DNA from: Puffinus mauretanicus
Lineage: Eukaryota > Chordata > Aves > Procellariiformes > Procellariidae
Length of the DNA: 64,000 nt
Direction: 5' to 3'
Assembly: GCA_023333565.1 (NCBI GenBank)
Contig: JAJKFH010000107.1
Location: 102,560-166,559, forward strand
Shown here: positions 19,800 through 32,800 of the stretch, piece after piece
Position numbering within the stretch: the first letter of the stretch is position 1
Layout of the letters: each line of letters opens with the position of its first letter
The notes under the pieces: model-generated
The model's input: the letters and a program-made list of their open reading frames with translations, nothing else
What the model was told of the DNA's origin: nothing
Database searches by the model: none
Program-made: the position numbers and the translations under genes

Positions 19800-22410
19800 G
19801 CAGTCCGTTAGGCAGCGAATTCAGAGAGGTGGGAATCACCGGGGGCCAGGGGTGTGTGGTCCTCCCACTGCCACCCACTGGCTCGTAGAGTGGGGACATT
19901 ATGGCCACGGTTCCCCCATTAGTGCAAGCCAGGTCACCCATGGAGAGAGGTTTCAGAAGCCCCTGGCTATCACGGTAGCAGCTGGAAAGGTCGGGGTGTA
20001 AGAGCATCACCATGCACGACTGGAGCTGCTGAGCCCCAAAATGGCTTGGATATCCCCGGGGATATCCGTCTTGGATATCCCCGGGGAGCTGCAGCCGAGG
20101 GGGACGGTGAAGGGGGTGAACAGCCCAGGGTGCGCAAAGACACCCTGAAAACATGTGGCTGGAGGCTGGAGGCAGCTCAGGCTGTAGCCTAGACAGCAGG
20201 ACAAGCTCCAGCTACCGTGGAGCTACAAGACCTCAAAGAAGACTGCAAGCCACCCAAGAAGACTGTGAAGCTCAGGGGTGACTCTTGAGGCTCTTCCCAG
20301 ATGTGAAGTGGGAGAGAAAACCAGAGGGTCCCCAGGCCTCTGCAGTGGTTCGATGCAACGAAGGGCTGAGGAGCGTGCTGGGTTCCTTGGGCTCTCCGGG
20401 GGGTTTCTCTGCCCCTGGGCCTGGGGTAAGCTACGGGGGTGAGGATGCACTGACACGGTCCCGACGCCAAGTGGCTTCAGCCCTCTCGGCACCTCCAAGC
20501 GCAGCCCTCGCTCTGCAGGGATCTGGATGCCACGTCCTTGCAAGCCCTCACCAGAAGGAGGAATTTCTGCCTCCTTTGAGTTGGATTTAGTTCATTTTCC
20601 CCCAGTGGAAGAATGAACGCTGAGAAAAAATACCAGTTCTCAGGATGAAATCTAAGACACGATATTGGAAACAAAACAAAGAAATACAAGGAAACCTTTT
20701 GGCTGGGGAACCGCGGCCTGAAAGGTCTTGGCTTTCAGCAGGAAATCAAAAAAAGTCTTTGGTTTTGTTTTAGGGGTGGCGAGTCTGGTCCTTTCTCTGC
20801 TGGGAAGTGAAGAAGCTGCCCCAGGACTTGCACGTTGGCTGGGGGGTTCCCAGCTTCAAGGAAAGCACAAAGATGGAGAATTTTTCTTTAAAGAGTTTTT
20901 CCCTCAAGTGCTTGTCGTGTTTTTGAGCTACACAGTCATTCACACTTCTTTGAGCAAAGATGAGTGCAAGGAAGACAGAGGAGGGCACAAGCCTCCATTC
21001 CTCTTGGCTGTGGCCGTGGTCGATGTCCGTGTGGGGTCAGCACCGCGCAGGTGCCCTCAATGTCCAAGGTCGCCCCGTGATTTCACTGCGCCGCAAAGAG
21101 CCATCTCTGCCGGGCTGAGCCCTCTCCTGCGGGATCTCAAGCACCACGGCAGTGGCACCGGCATGGCCACGGCTGGCACCTCCTGGCTGCCGGCTCGCAG
21201 TGAGGACAAGGTACCTTTTCTCCCGTCCTTCCTTGGCCGCCTCTGAGCGCTCTCCGCCAGCCCGGGCAGCTCGTCGGTGGCCTCAGGGCATCCCAAGTTT
21301 TTCTCCAACACCTCATGGGGACCTGCTGCCATGTCACTTCAAGGGACTCTCACTAAACCGAGAGGGATAAAACAAACGCCGGGTGGTCAGCAGGCAGTAG
21401 TGCTCCGCACCACACGGCTGTCCTGCCACGTCCTCACTGTGGTCCCCAGTCACCGGCTGAGCTCAGCTCCCCATCACAGGGTGCCGGGCTGTTCCCACGC
21501 CTCCTTCCCTTGGGCTTCACCCAGACAGAGGAGCCCAAACTGCCTCCAGACCCCGGGCATGTTTCCAGGCTTTGCTGCAATGGCTGCAAGGCTCCGCGAC
21601 AGCCGCGCCGTAGCTGGGCGGGCAGCCACCCTCCCCCCCCGGCGCCGACAGGCATTAACTCGGTCCCATGAGCTGAGCAGCTCCGTGTCCGTGTCTGTTT
21701 CCCCCCAGATGGGAGATGGGGTCCGTGCCAGAGGGAGGCACTTTGGGGCTCTACAGCCCACACAGGATCCTCATCCCCAGCCAGGACAGGTTGTGTCACC
21801 CACAGGACCAGGTTTACAGGGCTGGTTCCTATCAGACCAAGGATATGGCCCTTCCTATGTACCAAGCACACGGCCACTGCCCAGGCCAAGCACGGCAGAG
21901 ATGGCCACTGATGCCAGGGATGGCCATTGATGCCAGGGACAGCTTGCCCATGGCAGGCTGGACACCCACAGCCCCAGAGCCCGGCTCCAGCCCCCGGCTC
22001 ACGCTGACTCCTGTGCAGCAGACCTCCCGTACGACTGCTCGACCTGTCCATCCCCTCCCCGGTGCTGCCTGTGCTCCTGCTCCTTTGGATGCACACTCCA
22101 CACACAGATCTTCTCTTAAATGCACGAAACTACAGACACTCAATGAATAACCGGTTCCGCTCTGCTGTTGCTGGGACTTCTCCTGCATGAGCTCCCGAGG
22201 TTGCCTCTACCGCTGACTCACATCAAAGAAACTTCCAAAAATAGTCCCCTCGCCTGCCCTGCTCTCGCTGTGTGCACTCACATGGCAGCACCAGGACGGG
22301 CCCCATGGCCCCGGATCTGCCGCTGGCCAGCAGCGGGCCGAGCGCTGCCTCGTGGGCCGTGCCCGGGGGCTACCCCGCGTCCAACTGAAAGGGTTAAAAG
22401 CCACAGAAAG
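19800..22410. other. Probable JSRP1 5' intron region, no exon assigned
   Basis: The missing first coding exon of JSRP1 should lie here or further upstream. I did not find a minus-strand ATG exon ending in one spare base before a good donor that resembles the JSRP1 N-terminus. A 20-bp palindrome lies at 20048-20067 and a two-copy 21-bp direct repeat at about 21899-21943. Confidence 0.35.
20046..20086. repeat. Perfect 20-bp palindrome with a partial 25-bp tandem copy
   Basis: Positions 20048-20067 are self-complementary, made of GGATATCCCC and its reverse complement. The half TTGGATATCCCCGGGG recurs 25 bp later (20071-20086). Confidence 0.85.
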
Positions 22411-22416
22411 TCATAC

Positions 22417-22495
22417 CTGGGGCTCGACCACCGCCGCCTTGCCTCCAGCCCCCCGGCTGGCTCTGGCTCTCCGGGGTAATATACAGCAACAGCTG
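22417..22495 (-). promoter_or_regulatory. JSRP1: Candidate JSRP1 promoter and non-coding first exon
   Basis: Reading the minus strand there is an E-box CAGCTG (22490-22495), then TATATTA (22477-22483), then a GC-rich segment ending CCCCAG with donor GTATGA (exon end 22417). An E-box next to a TATA element fits a muscle-specific promoter, and the position upstream of JSRP1 on the right strand is suitable. There is no transcript evidence, and the exon would be only about 30 bp if transcription starts 30 bp after the TATA element. Confidence 0.3.
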
Positions 22496-22529
22496 CCGAA
22501 CTGTGCCGGAGCAAAATAGCACCCAATCA

Positions 22530-25500
22530 CCGGGAGCCGGAGCACCCGCGCTTCAGCCCCAGAAAAGGCAGTTTAGCCCCAGGCATCGAAAGCAGGGGCT
22601 GCCGCTAGCAAGGCGGGTGCACGGGGATGTGGCTCTCAAGGGCACCTGGGACGCGGCTTGTCCCTCTGTGAGCGCCCCTGGAGAGCACGAAGAGGGGAGA
22701 AGGGGCTGTTTGGTCCCCAAGCCGGGGTCTCTGAGCCACCACTCGGGTGCCAGGGATGCACAGAGGCAGATCAGAAACCCGCCAGGCACAGTTAAGAATG
22801 TGGTGCAGGAGAGAGGAGGAGCGATCCCCTGGGACCAGCAGTGCTTTGATAACCCCGGTGAAAACCGCTTTTTCCTAGTGTTTAGAGCAGGTCCTTTGCC
22901 CTCCGACCCCTCCGATTTCCCCCTGGTACCTGTTCCTGCAGCCAGGTCCCCAGGAGCCCTGCTGCAGCCACAGGCATCTCTCCGGGAGGCGGGCAGGGAC
23001 GTGGTCCTCACCGCAGCTTCCCGCTCACAGGAGGTAGAGAGGAGATGAAGCATCTCTCATTTGGGGAGCTGAAAATGACCATCAGGCTCTGACCCTGCCT
23101 GTGCAAGGTTACCCACAGCCCCCAGCTCAGCACGGGCAGGTACAGCCTCGGGCAGAAGCGCTTGTCCCAGGGGACATGGTGCTGCCGTGGCTGGTACCAG
23201 CCCCGCATGTCTTGGAGGCATCCTGCTTTGAGGACATCTCGCTTATGGAGAGCCACTTCTGAAAGACTTCAGGTTTAAAAAAAAAACCCTGAAACTGTGA
23301 TGTTTCATGTCTGCAGTATTGACATTTTTCTTTGGCAGAGGTGTGAAAGGTCTTTGATTGCAAGATCTAAAGGAAGAATGAACTGGGCACTGGCATCCCG
23401 GAGGGGACTTAGCCTTTTTCCAGGGCTCCGGACACCCGGTGAGACTGGGTCATGGTCCTGCTTTAGGACCATGCAGCAAATGAACTCAAGAGCAGCCGTC
23501 TGCTTTCCAGGGCAGGGATTTCCCCTCTTTGGCAGAGACAGGACCGAGCACGCCGCGAACCCTGCTGTGGTATAAATAACACGCCACAGAAGCTGAATGC
23601 AGATGGAGGAAGGGATGGAGCTGTAAACACAGTCCCCCACGCCATGCCAGGGCTGCGGGCGCACATGCCAAGGGTAGTTTTCTCAGTTTTATTCCCGCTC
23701 CAGTAAGGTCAGGGCTGTTAACTGGCAAGGCATGTTTGCTTTAAGGGACATAAAGAAAGCAAAAAATCATAAACAGGCCAAATAAAAAATCCCTTCTTCC
23801 AGTTAATTGTGTTTCCCATAGTGCTTGCAGGTTCGTAAGCTTGCTCCTGCCTCCTGTGGGCGAGCTGGTCCTCCCAGGAAGGAATCCAGGGGTTGAATGG
23901 GCAACATGTGCACGCACAGAGCCCAGGCAAAACGTCCTCCCACTTTGTCCCGGCGCGGGGCCACGGGACAGAGAGCTCTCCCCACCCTTTCCAGGACCTT
24001 TCAACACCCAGTTCCTGCAGCAGGGAGGGACCAGGAGTGTTTTTGCCTCCACATGTTTAGCTCTGAGCAGTTCCTCGCCAAGCTGCAAAGCCTTCATCTC
24101 CATCGGACAATTTATCCCAGGCAGATGGAAGAAAGAGATTCCCAGAGGCAAATTCCTTCCTAATCCCTTGAACCCCCCAAATTCCAGCTTCTCCATTGCC
24201 CTGAGACTGATAAAAGTGTCTCTGGGATGGGGTTAGCTCAGAAAGGGGGGAAACATGATCCGGCTGTGAGACCAGGCGGAGGGAAAGCTGCTGCTGGAAG
24301 ATCTCAGGAGGGCAATTGAGCAGCGTGATGGATGGGGGCCCGGCTGCACAAGGGCTGGGCTCTGTCTCCAGGCTAAATATTGACTTTCTGGCTTTGGCTT
24401 GATAACACAAATCTATCTTCTCTGACTTCCCAGGCTGTCAGCTTGCCTCGGATTCACACGGGTGCGTCTCTGTCCATAGCGCGCCGGCCGCCCCCGAGGC
24501 TCCTGCTGTGGCTTTGTGGTTTGTGGTCCAGACAGACCGAGTTGTGCTGCAGCATCCCCTCGCTTCTATGGCAACACTCATTTATCCTCCCACCAGGACA
24601 TAATCTTCTTTCTCCCCGTCTTTAATAACTTGCAGTTAAAAGGCAATCATAAAGACATAAAATTAGTCACTGATTATTTTCGACACAGGTTAGTTCTGGG
24701 GATGAATTTTCCTTTTCTCCATGCAATTCCCCCTCTCCCCAGAGCCCCTGCTGCTACCGCAGCCCCAGCCCGACTCCGGCTCCTCCTGCCACAGGTACAA
24801 GGGGAGGTGGATGCTTCAGTCGGCTGTGCCGGTGGGTCTCCTGCTGCCCCAGCTCTCAGCCCAAACCCACCGGTTCACCGGGCTGGCTGCAGGTCTTTCC
24901 CCTGGATTTCATCTCTGGCTCCACCAGACCCACCCGACTGGGAATCAAAAACATCCTTCCAGCCCTTGAAGCATTTATTCTTCAACTCCTCATGTAGGCA
25001 GGGCTGGCTCTTGACCTGCTTTTAAAGACAGGAATTTGGATGTTGTCTGTTAAGGCCAGGTCCCCTGGGCAAAGGACAGGTTTGTAGGTCAGTTCCTGCT
25101 CCAGCAAGAGCCCCGTCACCTCCATGCCAGCATCGTCCTGTTGTGCAGCACCCATTGTCCTGTTATGCCTGGGTGGCATTGGGTGCCAGCTGATCCAGGG
25201 CTACACAGCTGAGTGCCACCCCTGCTGAGCCGCGACGCACTGCCTGGCAGCTCTGGCACCAAACAAATACCTGCCGGAGATGCACGTGGTGCCCAGGCCA
25301 GGCGTTGCATGGGCTTGTTGTAGGTGCTTCGTGTCTTGGAGCCCTCCACCCTTCTCTTAGATGTGGTTGGAGGTTGCCACTGGGCTGAGATGCCATTGGA
25401 GGGGAAGCGGGGCTGGTGGCTGGAAGAGAGGATCACAGAAGCATGATTTCTTGGGGAAATCAGGTGAAAGAGCATCCTGATTCCTCGCACGATCAAAAAC

Positions 25501-28500
25501 CTAAAGGCACAGGTGTCCCCATAGCAACCTGGCCACGTCCCAGCGCTGACAACAATATTCTGCTGACCTAAAATTCCTCTTTCAGTTGGATCCAGCATAC
25601 ATGAGCTCCTCCCATCCTCAATGGTTGTGCAATGTCTGTGTGCTGAAACACAGCTGCTGCCTCCTTACCCCGAGGTAGCAACACATCAGCGTCAGCCAGG
25701 GAGATTATTCCTCCGCGTGACTGCAAGAACCACAGACCTTTACGAGCGCTGGTGTTATTAAGAAGCGCTCGGGAAGTTACAGGAAGCGAAGAGATGTCTT
25801 TTCTCTGCCAGCTGTGCTTCTCCTGTCAAATCACGATCTATCATCACAGGAGATTTTAGATACGTTGAGCTGAGCAATATCCTTGTGGAGGTGCAGCTAA
25901 CTGAAAGCCCGGAGCATTCTGGAAGCTGGACGTTCCTGTGGCTTCATGCCACCAGGCATTGCAGTGGGATTGGGTAGCACTGCCTGTGTTGGAGGGAGCC
26001 AGCGAGAGAGCCGGAGCATCCTGTGCGCAAACTGATACCTACAGCTGATACCTGGAAGGGCTCCGCTGCCCCGGTGCAATGCCCTGGCCGGCTGCTTGCA
26101 GGTCACAGCCCTGCTCTGTTCAGCTATTGGAAAGCATCCGATAGCAGAGAACTGCTGCAAGAACTCAGACCTGGGTCCTTCCCCATAGCTTCAGTGATTT
26201 GGTTAGCCAGGAAAAGATAGCTGAGGGTACCTTCTGCCTCCTCTCCTGGAGCGAGGGTTTGACATGGTGTGGAACTGGAGAGGGAGAAGATGGGAGCTCT
26301 GTGGGACAGGTACTCCCTCAGGCCAGCTCCTGGTTTAAGAAATCACAGCTTGCAGCATCTTTGAGGACCTTCTTCTTCCTCTTACCCTATGGGTGAGCCT
26401 GGTGGGACAGCAAGCCAGAAACGCTATGGGTCTTTGTTTAAAGGCAAGAGGACATCCTGCCTATGGACCAGGCTGGGAGGACACACCATCATGGGGTCTT
26501 CAGGAGCACAGCATGATGCTGTAGACCAAGCTCCAGCTTAACCACCTGTGGGCACATTTGTCCAGTCAAAGACGGCAAAGGTGATCACATCCATCAGAGA
26601 AACTCTCCCATGTCACCTCTGACTTTCCAGTCCTGAGCTAGAGCCGGTCAGCTGTCCATCCAGGGACAGAGCAGAGGCCGTGCCGGACACACAGACCCAC
26701 ATGCAGCAGTGTCCCGATCGCGTTCAGCATCTGGGTTGTCTCACAATCTTTCCCAGTGGTGATGGAGGAATCGTGCTGGGGACAGGCCTCAGCTTGGCAG
26801 AGCTGAGAAGGACAAGAAGCAGCCACGGTCCTGCCCTCAGGTCCTGGTCCCTGCAGGACTGGCCAGTGCTTGGGCCACTCAGCACTGTGACAAGTGATCA
26901 GGCTGGCAGGGGCAGAAAACACCATGTCGAACGTCTGTAACCAGTCGAGAGCTGTGCAGATGTGCTCTTAAATGAAATGAGCTTGTTAGGTCTCTGCGAA
27001 GAGCAGAAGAGGCAACAGAGAGGGTGGGGGAAGCCCCTTCTGCCCCGCGCCTCCTCCTGCACCGTGACGTCCGTGGTGAGCAGGGACGAGCATGGCGCAG
27101 GGATGCGCTGTGGGCAGCGATCCCGCCTGCGGGGGTCCTGGCCCCACCGCTCTCGGCGCAGCAGCTGGGATCACACACAGGTGAGCAACACCGGTAACCC
27201 ACTGTTCCGCCAGCAGCCGGTACAAAACACCGCGGTGCTGCGGGAGAGCCTTTCACCGGGCTCACTCCATCACCTTGCTAAAAGCCGTTGGAAGCATTGA
27301 TCCCTCAGTGCACTATATGATCTATAGGTATTCAGAGCAGCTCTACATTAAAGTCAATCTGATCACACTTTAATCCACGTGTGACCTAAATACTCCAACT
27401 TACAAATCTCAGAGTTTTTCACTCCCTTTGCCTGGCAGAAGGAGCAGCATTCAGGTCAGTGGGAACAGAAGATGCTGGATCCCATTAAATGCTACTTTTA
27501 GTCTCAGCTGCTTTCAGTAATTGTTCCATGATCCATTTTCTCACAGCCCAGCGCCGCTTAGGGCTAATCATTATTCTCTTTGAAGATTTACAGCTGTTCG
27601 TACCTCTGAGGAGAACACAAGTACGCGACTGTGTTTGAACGTGACATTTCAAACGAACTGTCCTTGGAAGTGCCATCTGGGAACAGGGAAAGTGGCTGCG
27701 ATGTTTGTCCCTTGAAGGGCCACTGCTGGGGATTGTTGCTCTATCAGACTGAAACAGCCATGTCAGGGGAAACTGAGGCAGAAGGAGATTAAGGAGAAAG
27801 TGAAGCTTTGAGTAAGGAGTGCTGGAACAGCCTGGGAATAATATCTCAATGATCACAAATCTTCCCCATTTTGACTTTCCTGCGGGAGGGCAGCGGCTGG
27901 TTCGTTAGTGCCTTTATCCGGTGAGGTTTGGTCCCCCGGCGCTGGCACCGTGGGCTCTGCAGATGCCGCTCCGTTCCTCCCTTTCCAAATCCCACCCAAC
28001 GATGGAGCCGCTTCCCTCTGCTCCAAGCGGGCACCCTGCAAACAGCACAGGGCATCGGAGCGAGAGGACTCTGCTGCTGGAGCTGCCCCGTGCGAGGGGC
28101 TGCTCCCGCATTCCTCGCAGCAGCTGCCTTCTTTGGGACGATGTCACCCCACCGGAGAGCAGGTCCTGCCAGTTTTAGCGCCTTTCCCAGGGCTCCAGGT
28201 TGTCCTGACACCATTAATAACACTGCGAAGCCCCAGCGGGACTGAGCAGTCATTTCAAAAGCAATCGGCTCGTGTCTAGAGAAATGCCTTTTCTGCCATT
28301 GCGGGGGGATGCTCACAGCCCTTGGCAGCCGGAGGCTCAGCCCCAGCACCCTCGCACTGGCTGTGCGATATAGCGGGGAGAGGAGATGCCTCAGGCAGGC
28401 TTCAGGTCTTTAGGGTTAGGAGGGTCATAAAAGTACAAAGTCCACCACAAAGTACAGCAGAAAGTACTGCAGCGACAGCAAAAATAGCGGGAACTTCCTA

Positions 28501-29350
28501 ACACCCCCCCCACCCCGACCCTCGGCTGGGGTTTCCCAGTTTTCCTGGGGTTTCCCAGTGCCTCCCCCCCCAGTTCCGCATTTCTCTCTCTGTTATCAGA
28601 CAAGAAATTCCCAAGTTAAAATTCAGCAGACTTCAGAAACCAAGGGCAAAAGTTTCATACATGCCAGGCTTGTCTGTTCTCTCCTCCCTGCCTCACTTTT
28701 TTTTTGTGACAGTAAAGAAAAGCTGGAGAGGTTTGGGTTCTGCTTTCTTAGTAAAAATCCTGCCTTTGACAAGACCAGGACTGTTTGCTCTGGTGCTGCT
28801 TGGTCCTGGAAGGCACTTGCTGGGGTCCTCGCGGATGTGTTTTGTCATCTCTCCGAGATTTGGGAATGTTGATGATGACTTTCCTTCTCCAAAATTTTAG
28901 CTGGTCTCCAAACTACTCTGTTAATTATAAGCAGCGCAGAAAAGGCTGGGACCTGGGGACAAGGTTTCTGAGTGAAGTTCCCTTCTGCTCTAGCTTTCCC
29001 TCTCCCTACTTGCATAAAGTGATGCCAAATGAAATATATTATCTAATAGTAACAAGCAAGAACCAAACCATTTAGGCCTCAAAATAGCAGCAAACTCCCT
29101 TTCCCAAAACCACATTCTTAATTATTCTCCTTTCCACCCACCATACTTAACGTCAGCCTGCAGACCAGGTTTTGTCCAGTGCAGGCAATTCCACTGCAAC
29201 GAGGAAAATAAATAATTGTTTGCATGCGCCCTGCTTGCAGGTCTGTAGGAACTGTAGAGCTCTCGGCTCCCATCCTCCTGGGCTAAATTAGAAGACATCA
29301 AAGCTCATGATCTTTGATGTTTTCTAGTCCTTTCCCAAAATGTCCCTGCT
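22530..29350. other. Intergenic DNA right of JSRP1, no gene seen
   Basis: Only short unrelated open frames occur on both strands, none resembling a known protein or forming a spliced model. One MIR-like scrap is listed separately. Sequence varies between GC-rich and ordinary composition without an obvious CpG island. Confidence 0.5.
27766..27812 (-). repeat. Possible MIR/CORE-SINE fragment
   Basis: GGGGAAACTGAGGCAGAAGG followed by AGATTAAGGAGAAAGTGAAG resembles the reverse complement of the conserved MIR segment (GGAAACTGAGGCACAGAGAG then GTTAAGTGACTTG). About 47 bp align by eye. It is too short to be certain. Confidence 0.4.
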
Positions 29351-29352
29351 GG

Positions 29353-29848
29353 TCATAGAATCATAGAATCATTAAGGTTGGAAAAGACCTCTAAGATCAT
29401 CGAGTCCAACTGTCAACCCAACACCACCATGCCCACTACACCATGTCCCTAAACACCTCGTCTACACATCTTTTAAATACTTCCAGGAATGGTGACTCCA
29501 CCACTTCCCTGGGCAGCCTGTTCCAAGGCTTGACCACTCTTTCAGTAAAGAAATTTTTCCTAATGTCCAATCTAAACCTCCCTTGGCGCAACTTGAGGCC
29601 ATTTCCTCTCGTCCTATCGCTGTTACTTGGGAGAAGAGACCAACCCCCACCTCACTACAACCTCCTTTCAGGTAGCTGTAGAGCGCAATGAGGTCTCCCC
29701 TCAGCCTCCTCTTCTCCAGACTAAACAGACCCAGTTCTCTCAGCCGCTCCTCGTAAGACTTATTTTCCAGACCCTTCACCAGCTTTGTTGCCCTTCTCTG
29801 GACACGCTCCAGCACCTCAATGTCTTTGTAGTGAGGGGCCCAAAACTG
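29353..29848 (-). mobile_element. CR1 LINE, 5'-truncated, young
   Basis: The left edge TCATAGAATCATAGAATCAT is the reverse complement of the CR1 3' terminal octamer repeat, so the element points left (minus strand) with its 3' end at 29353. The minus strand encodes the C-terminal tail of CR1 ORF2 (residues such as [20 protein letters not shown] and [20 protein letters not shown]) within 29462-29815. The body ends near CAAAACTG at about 29848, so about 500 bp remain of a full element of several kb. It cannot move by itself. Confidence 0.93.
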
Positions 29849-29849
29849 G

Positions 29850-32800
29850 TCATTTGTTCCTAAACTATGTCCTGCTCAAACAGCACACAAGATTTGTATT
29901 TAAATTAAGGCTTGAGACTCCCCACAGCCGTGACCAAACTACAAGAAACCCGTGGCTGGCTGAAGCAAAGGACAGGCAGACGGAACAACGGACAGGGAAC
30001 GGAGCATCCCCCCCTTGCCATAAACCCAGCTTCTGCTGAGTCCACACCACCAAGCACCCAAAGCCCGTGAAGCCAGCACCGGAGTCACCGTGCTTTTGGC
30101 TGGAGCTGACGGTCAGCAGCCAAGCAATTAAATTTCCCCTCCACCCCATAGCACAAAGGCTTCCAGGAGCGTCGCTCTGCTTTCGGCACCCGCGGCCGAG
30201 AGCTTGCGCAGAGCCCCTCCGAGCAGCACTAAGAGGAGAGATGCCGCTGTATTTTATGCTCACGGGTCACCGTTAATACCCGCAGTTTGCAAAGGCTTTG
30301 CTGAATTGCAAACGCTTCGCTCGAGACGTTGAGTTGAAGGCCAGGAGGAGTGCTGCCGGTGTAAATCCAAGGCAGCTTCTCTGAATCCATGGGGTTATGC
30401 TAGATTTATGAGGAAATTATGGAGCTGTGGCTCTTTGGCATCAAAAAGGCTTGTCTTTAGGACTGATGCTCATTCACAGCTCCCTGCCATTACCAGAAGA
30501 AAGCAAATGTCCTGGAAAAGCCAGGCTGCAATCACCAACTTGCCATGATTAATACAAGCTTAGGTGGAATTTTTTAATGAATGACAGAGCAGAAGATTCA
30601 AGAATGAACCTTGAATGAAAGCGGGCTCCTGCCCACCTGGCTGGGGGAAGGTCTTTAAAGAGACTTGGACAAGTACCTCCACCCGGGTGGCTCCCGAGTT
30701 AAGCAATCATTCAGTCTGGAGCACTGCCCTGGTTTTTATGCTGTTTTCTCACCAATAACACATGGCGATGCGAGTACCGAGGCTTGTTCTGACTACTGAC
30801 CCTTCTCTTTTCGCTCCTGAAGAAACCAAACAACCTCACTCTCACTCCGGTTTCAGCAGCCCGTGCTGTATTTTGGGGCAGGACAATGATCCATGATCAT
30901 GCCTTGGATCACAGCAGAGTTTGGCACAGACTGAATTAGTTCCCATGATCGTCTACGACACCAGTCTGGTATTTCTTGGCAAAAAGGCACAAAGTAATGA
31001 AATGCGCCCCGGGATGGGGCAGGTAGATGCAGAGACATGCACGGGAAATGGCAGTGTGCCGATGTTTGCTTGCGTGCGCAGCCAGGGAGGACTTGAAGCA
31101 GGAGCCTGCAGGCTCTGGTAGTAACAGCTATTTAAAGTGATGATGGAATTATTAAAAACTGGCAACACTGGTGCATGAGAGGGCAGAAGAGCAGGAGATG
31201 AGCTGCTCCACAGCCTTCTCCCAGCAGCAAATTGCTCAGCATCCCCGCCAAGCCAGGTTCTGTCCCCCAGCAGGACCCTCGCACCTCTTGTCTAGGAACT
31301 CCTCAAGTGACAGCTGAAGATTTTGTGGCTTTGGTCGTGCATCCCAAATAAAGGACCAGGGACCTAGATCCAGGTGTAGGCTCCATCCTGGGAAGAAAAC
31401 CCAGGCACAGCAGCTGGAAGGGGGGGTTTGGCAGGGCACTGGGCAGGAATTGCCTTGTCCTTCCCCAAGGGGCAAGCATTTGACTTCGAAGCGCGGCTGC
31501 CCTCGAGTGGTGTCTCAGGGGCACGAGTGAAGCCCATTAAAGGGATGCATGCTTGCAACACAGCTCCAAGACAAATGTTTAAACACGACTACCCATAGTT
31601 TCATCAGTTCCCCTCCCTCCTCCTCGCCCCACATGTGCCCAGCCTGCTTCACGATGGGAGGTACGAAAGCAAAGCCAGCTGACTCCTTTTGCTGTTTTTT
31701 TTTTTTTTGTTCAGTGAAATGCAAACAACAGCCTGAAAGAATTTCCTCCTCAAGCCCCAAATCAGGCCCCAAATTAGCCATTCAAAACCACGAGGGTTTT
31801 CTTTCCTTAGGAAATGCTGCAGGAGGCTCAGGCACCAGCAGCCCCCGTTTCCAAACACCGCATTTGCCAGGCTCAGGCCTCTGCGTCTCAGGAAGGAGCC
31901 AGGTCTCATCAGCACAGCAGAGCACGGTCTCCAAGCCAGCCTCAGGTCTCTGCAGTGATGCAGCTGATTTCATATTCTAGACATCTGGGGATTTTAACAG
32001 CGAAAGGGAGAAGAGCACAAGACACCTCCCCTTCAACCACCTCTGCCCCCCCAGAGGTGCGGGGTAGAAGAGCCCTCTCCATCCCCATCAGCATCTTGCA
32101 GTGTTGGATGGATCCCACACACCACCTGAAAGCCAGGTAGCAACACACACCTCTAACAGCTAATTAACACTGATTATTTCTGACCCTACATAACGCAAGG
32201 AGGGTGCTATAGAAATGCTGGAGGGGGGAAGAAGCAACTCCCCCCTTTCACGCCCACATGAAGCCATCCCCAGCTGGGGGACCAATCACCCCCAAATTGC
32301 TCTACGGTCACCACTGGGCTCTTCTGTACTACAGTGACCAGGACCAGAGACAGAAGCTGTGGTGGCCCAGCAGGTGATGAGCAAGAGATGAGGAAGAAGC
32401 CTGGAGAAACCAACCAACCCATGCCAGAATCCCATTTGGAGTGTTTTGCTCCTGTACTCAGAGGTGAATGATCTCATCGGAGAAGCATCAAAGGCAGCAA
32501 ACCATTTCTGCAGGTGAATGAACAACAGAGCCAGGCTGAGAACCGCGGGACAAGCCGAGACAGGTCGCGGCACAAGGCAGAGCTGGGGTTTGGCTGCAGG
32601 GAGGTTCGAAGCTCTGGGCTGCCTCGTGGGAATTTCTTTTAAAGTCAGGCTGGGGAGGAGCGTTGGTGAGTAATTGCTCCACAGCAGGTCCAAGAAGTGA
32701 ATAATTTTCCAAGAATAAAGGTTAGAAGCCTAGAGACTCCAATGAAAGGCACTCTATAAATAGGACTAAGTAGGCAGAGCAGTGGGAATAACGGGCAAAA

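Noticed and set aside
29462..29815. 117-codon minus-strand frame as a host gene
   Set aside because: It is the C-terminal tail of CR1 ORF2 within a truncated LINE.
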